Of a stretch of DNA of 8,931 bases, positions 6,998 to 8,931 are shown in pieces; position 1 is the stretch's first letter; each line of letters opens with the position of its first letter. Made by a program: the position numbers and the translations under genes. The notes below the pieces were generated by a model. The model saw nothing but the letters and a program-made list of their open reading frames with translations, made no database searches and was not told the DNA's origin. This DNA comes from Pseudomonadota bacterium (GTDB taxonomy: Bacteria > Pseudomonadota > Alphaproteobacteria > Acetobacterales > Acetobacteraceae): contig JAFADX010000367.1 of NCBI GenBank assembly GCA_023424475.1, positions 1 to 8,931 on the forward strand, read 5' to 3'.

Positions 6998-8173
6998 TCA
7001 GCCCCGGCCCGGCACGGTTCGCGGCACCTCGGGCGCGGCAGCCGGCCCGGGGTTCACCGGCTGGCCCGGCCGCACCCGCTGCAGGCCCTCCACCACCACG
7101 CTCTCGCCGCCTTCCAGCCCGTCCTCGATCACCGCCGTCTCGGCCGAGGAGCGGCCGAGCGTCACGTTGCGCCGCTCGGCGACGTTGTTCGCGCCGACGA
7201 CGAAGACGAAGGCGCCCTGCTGGTCCTGCAGCACGGCGGCCCGCGGCAGGGTGATCGCCATGACGGGCTCGGCGCCTTCCACGGTCACGCTGACGAACTG
7301 CCCGTCCACCAGTTCGCGCGGGGAGACGCTGACCTCCCCGCTCTGCAGCCGGCGGACCGGGTTGGGGATGCGCGCGCGCACCAGGATGGTGTCGGTGTTG
7401 CGGTCGATCTGGTTGTCGATGAAGTCGATGTGACCGGGCTCGGGGTAGAGGCGGCCATCGGTGGTGCGGATCCGCACCACGGTCGCGTCGGAGCCGCCGC
7501 GGTTCTCGAAGCGGTTGCGCATCTCGAGCGCGGTGCGCTGGCTGACGGCGAAGGCCACCCGCATCGGGTCCTGGCTGACGATGGTGGCGAGGTTGCCGGC
7601 ATCCGGCCCGACCACGTTGCCCACCGAAAGGTTCGACCGGCCGATCTGCCCGGCGAGCGGCGCCGTGATCACGGTGTAGCCGAGGTTGATCTCCGCAACC
7701 CGCAGCGCGGCCTGGGCGCCGAGGACGTTCGCCGATTCGGTCCGCTCGGTGGCCTGGGCGTTGTCGAGCGAGACCTGCGTGCCGGCCCCGGTGTGGCGCA
7801 GTTCCCGCGCGCGGGCCAGGGCGACGCGCGCATTCTCGAGCCGCGCATTCGCCGCCGCGAGGTTCGCCTGCGCCTGCTCGACCTGCGCCTCGAAGGGTGC
7901 GCGCTCGATGCGATAGAGGATGTCGCCCTCGTTCACGTCCGCGCCCTCGCGGAACAGGCGCTCCTGCAGGAAGCCGGTGACGCGGGCACGGATGTTGACG
8001 CGGTCCGTCGCCTCGACCCGGCCGACGAACTCGATCGCCTCGGTCACCGGGCGGCGTTCCGCCGCCATCACCCCGACGGCGGGCGGCCCCTGGGGGCCGA
8101 ACTGGGCGGCGGCCGGCGCGGCCATCAGGAGAGCGGCGAGCACGGTGCCCGCGACACGTCGCATCATCTTCAT
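6998..8173 (-). CDS. RND efflux system periplasmic adaptor (membrane fusion protein, AcrA/MexA type)
   Basis: This 391-residue protein bridges the inner-membrane pump to an outer-membrane channel. Residues 1-23 form a signal peptide: basic start (K2, R5, R6), hydrophobic VAGTVLAALLMAAP, and likely cleavage after AAA at 21-23. There is no lipobox cysteine, unlike the lipid-anchored AcrA and MexA. The domains follow the family order: barrel-sandwich/lipoyl half at about 50-92 (GRVEATDRVNIRARVTGFL), an Ala-rich coiled-coil hairpin at about 95-160, the second lipoyl half at 165-190 (VITAPLAGQIGRSNLSVGN), a beta-barrel with FIDNQIDRNTDTILVRARI at 251-269, and a membrane-proximal part (LPRAAVLQDQQGAFVFVV, 309-326). 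The tail is Pro-rich. The annotated ATG has little room for a ribosome site (GGAA only about 2 nt away). ATG codons 3 and 4 (8167 and 8164) have better spacing, so the mature start may be one of these; the signal peptide is intact either way. The gene is coupled to the pump gene downstream. Confidence 0.94.
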   Translation of the reverse strand: MKMMRRVAGTVLAALLMAAPAAAQFGPQGPPAVGVMAAERRPVTEAIEFVGRVEATDRVNIRARVTGFLQERLFREGADVNEGDILYRIERAPFEAQVEQAQANLAAANARLENARVALARARELRHTGAGTQVSLDNAQATERTESANVLGAQAALRVAEINLGYTVITAPLAGQIGRSNLSVGNVVGPDAGNLATIVSQDPMRVAFAVSQRTALEMRNRFENRGGSDATVVRIRTTDGRLYPEPGHIDFIDNQIDRNTDTILVRARIPNPVRRLQSGEVSVSPRELVDGQFVSVTVEGAEPVMAITLPRAAVLQDQQGAFVFVVGANNVAERRNVTLGRSSAETAVIEDGLEGGESVVVEGLQRVRPGQPVNPGPAAAPEVPRTVPGRG

Positions 8174-8193
8174 GGTTCCGGCAGTAGGCGTCT

Positions 8194-8222
8194 CACATGT
8201 CGTCCATGATGCGCCGCGTCAA
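8194..8222 (-). promoter_or_regulatory. Weak candidate promoter for the adaptor-pump genes
   Basis: In the 75-nt gap upstream of the adaptor, the - strand has TTGACG at 8222-8217, five of six matches to the -35 consensus. The hexamer 17 nt downstream, CATGTG at 8199-8194, is a poor -10 match. If used, the leader before the ATG would be only about 14 nt. In GC-rich alphaproteobacteria the -10 is often weak, so this is possible but unproven; the genes could equally be read through from the stress-protein gene. Confidence 0.22.
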
Positions 8223-8248
8223 GAACCACTGCGCGACAGGGCAGGACT

Positions 8249-8931
8249 CTAGTGTGCCACAAAGACAGGACACGGGGCTGCGAGCAGCAGGCCGCGGGTC
8301 GTCGAACGCGTGAAGAAGGTGCGCAGCCCCGAATGCTCGTAGGACCCCATCACGAAGAGCCCGGCCCGCATCGCCGTCATCTCCGCGATCAGCATCTCGG
8401 CGGGATGCTCGCTCTCCAGCGCGACCGGCTCGGCCGAGACCCCATGGGCCTGCAGGTAGCCGGCCGCCGCCTCGGCAAGCGGCACCGCCTCGGCGCGCTG
8501 CCCGGCGATCGAGATCACGCGCACCTCGGCCCCGCCGGCCAGGCCGAGCAGGGCGAAGAGCTGCAACGCGCGCATCGACGGCACCGAGCCGTCATAGGCG
8601 ACCAGGACCCTGCCTTCCGGCGGCATCGGGCCCGGCGGCACGACGAGGAGCGGCCGCGCGCCCTCCTGCAGCAGCGTGCCGATGACCGGCGCCATGCCGC
8701 CCTGGCTCTGCTGGAGGCCCAGCGTCGCGTCGCGGCCGATCGCGACGAGGTCGTGCGCCGCGCCGGCGGCGATCAGCGCCGGCCCCGGGGCCTCGATCAG
8801 GCGCAGCCGGGCGAAGGGCGTCTCCCCCGCCGCGGCGGCGCAGGCGGCGAAGGCGGCCTCGGCTTCCTCCTCCAGCCGCTTCGCGCGGGCGGCGTCGCGC
8901 CGCTCCTTGAAGGCGGCGGCACCGGGCGGCA
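8249..8931 (-). CDS. Universal stress protein, tandem UspA domains (N-terminus outside window)
   Basis: The frame is open from the right edge to the TAG at 8251-8249, giving 226 visible residues; an internal ATG at 8695 would give only 148 and would cut away matching sequence. Visible residues 1-100 are the end of a first Usp-like domain: an Ala/Glu-rich helix, then HDLVAIGRDATLG at about 46-58 and a VIGTLL...RPLLVVPPG ending at about 82-100. A second, complete domain follows: GRVLVAYDGS (106-115, with D113 at the usual adenine-contact position) through VMGSYEHSGLRTFFTRST (194-210) to the terminal strand APCPVFVAH. The usual nucleotide motif G-x2-G-x9-G-S/T is degenerate: the first Gly (195) is kept, but E198 and R208 replace the second and third. 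This suggests a cytoplasmic stress protein that binds nucleotide poorly or not at all. It is upstream of, and in line with, the efflux genes (75-nt gap). Family assignment is firm; ligand and role are not. Confidence 0.88.
   Translation of the reverse strand, partial: PPGAAAFKERRDAARAKRLEEEAEAAFAACAAAAGETPFARLRLIEAPGPALIAAGAAHDLVAIGRDATLGLQQSQGGMAPVIGTLLQEGARPLLVVPPGPMPPEGRVLVAYDGSVPSMRALQLFALLGLAGGAEVRVISIAGQRAEAVPLAEAAAGYLQAHGVSAEPVALESEHPAEMLIAEMTAMRAGLFVMGSYEHSGLRTFFTRSTTRGLLLAAPCPVFVAH

Noticed and set aside
8194..8208. A four-codon minimal frame (Met-Asp-Asp-Met-stop) upstream of the adaptor as a regulatory leader peptide
   Set aside because: It has no ribosome site and overlaps the only promoter-like hexamers; a frame this short arises by chance.
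4568..8209. A 1213-codon open frame on the + strand opposite the pump and adaptor genes
   Set aside because: It runs across two genuine - strand genes and their junction. Its translation is low-complexity and charged with no family signature; it is an antisense shadow created by codon bias.

Overview
The window is very GC-rich, with strong G/C preference at third codon positions. The gene content and the protein types (alphaproteobacterial-style HemY with a C-terminal Cys4 knuckle, a CoxL-like molybdenum hydroxylase, tandem universal stress protein) suggest an alphaproteobacterium. An Acetobacteraceae member such as Roseomonas or a relative is the best guess, but this is inference from style and memory; there is no rRNA or marker gene to prove it.

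Layout. At the left edge, on the + strand, is the 3' part of hemY (1-954), a TPR protein whose gene normally follows the porphyrin-synthesis genes hemC/hemD. Its stop codon lies against a 47-bp imperfect palindrome (954-1000) that looks like a dispersed intergenic repeat. About 440 bp without a recognisable gene follow, holding two GC-rich hairpins. Everything from 1443 to the right edge is on the - strand and convergent with hemY. In transcription order it reads: a universal stress protein (8931 to 8249, 5' end outside the window), a periplasmic adaptor of an RND efflux pump (8173 to 6998), the RND inner-membrane pump (6991 to 3848), and a xanthine dehydrogenase-family molybdopterin-binding subunit (3776 to 1443).

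How the genes fit together. The adaptor and pump are separated by only 6 nt and form one functional unit, a tripartite efflux system that must borrow its outer-membrane channel from elsewhere. The stress-protein gene (75-nt gap) and the molybdoenzyme gene (71-nt gap) lie on either side in the same orientation and could share transcripts with the pump, but the gaps also leave room for separate signals. The molybdoenzyme has no FAD or 2Fe-2S partner subunit beside it in this window. Its active-site loop is AYRGAGR, the form II signature, not the AYRCSFR of genuine CO dehydrogenase, so its substrate is unknown.

Nothing here amounts to a clearly new system. The points most worth a second look are the palindromic repeat at the hemY stop, the orphan molybdoenzyme next to an efflux pump, the shared reading frame of adaptor and pump around a single TGA, and the stress protein with a degenerate nucleotide-binding motif.
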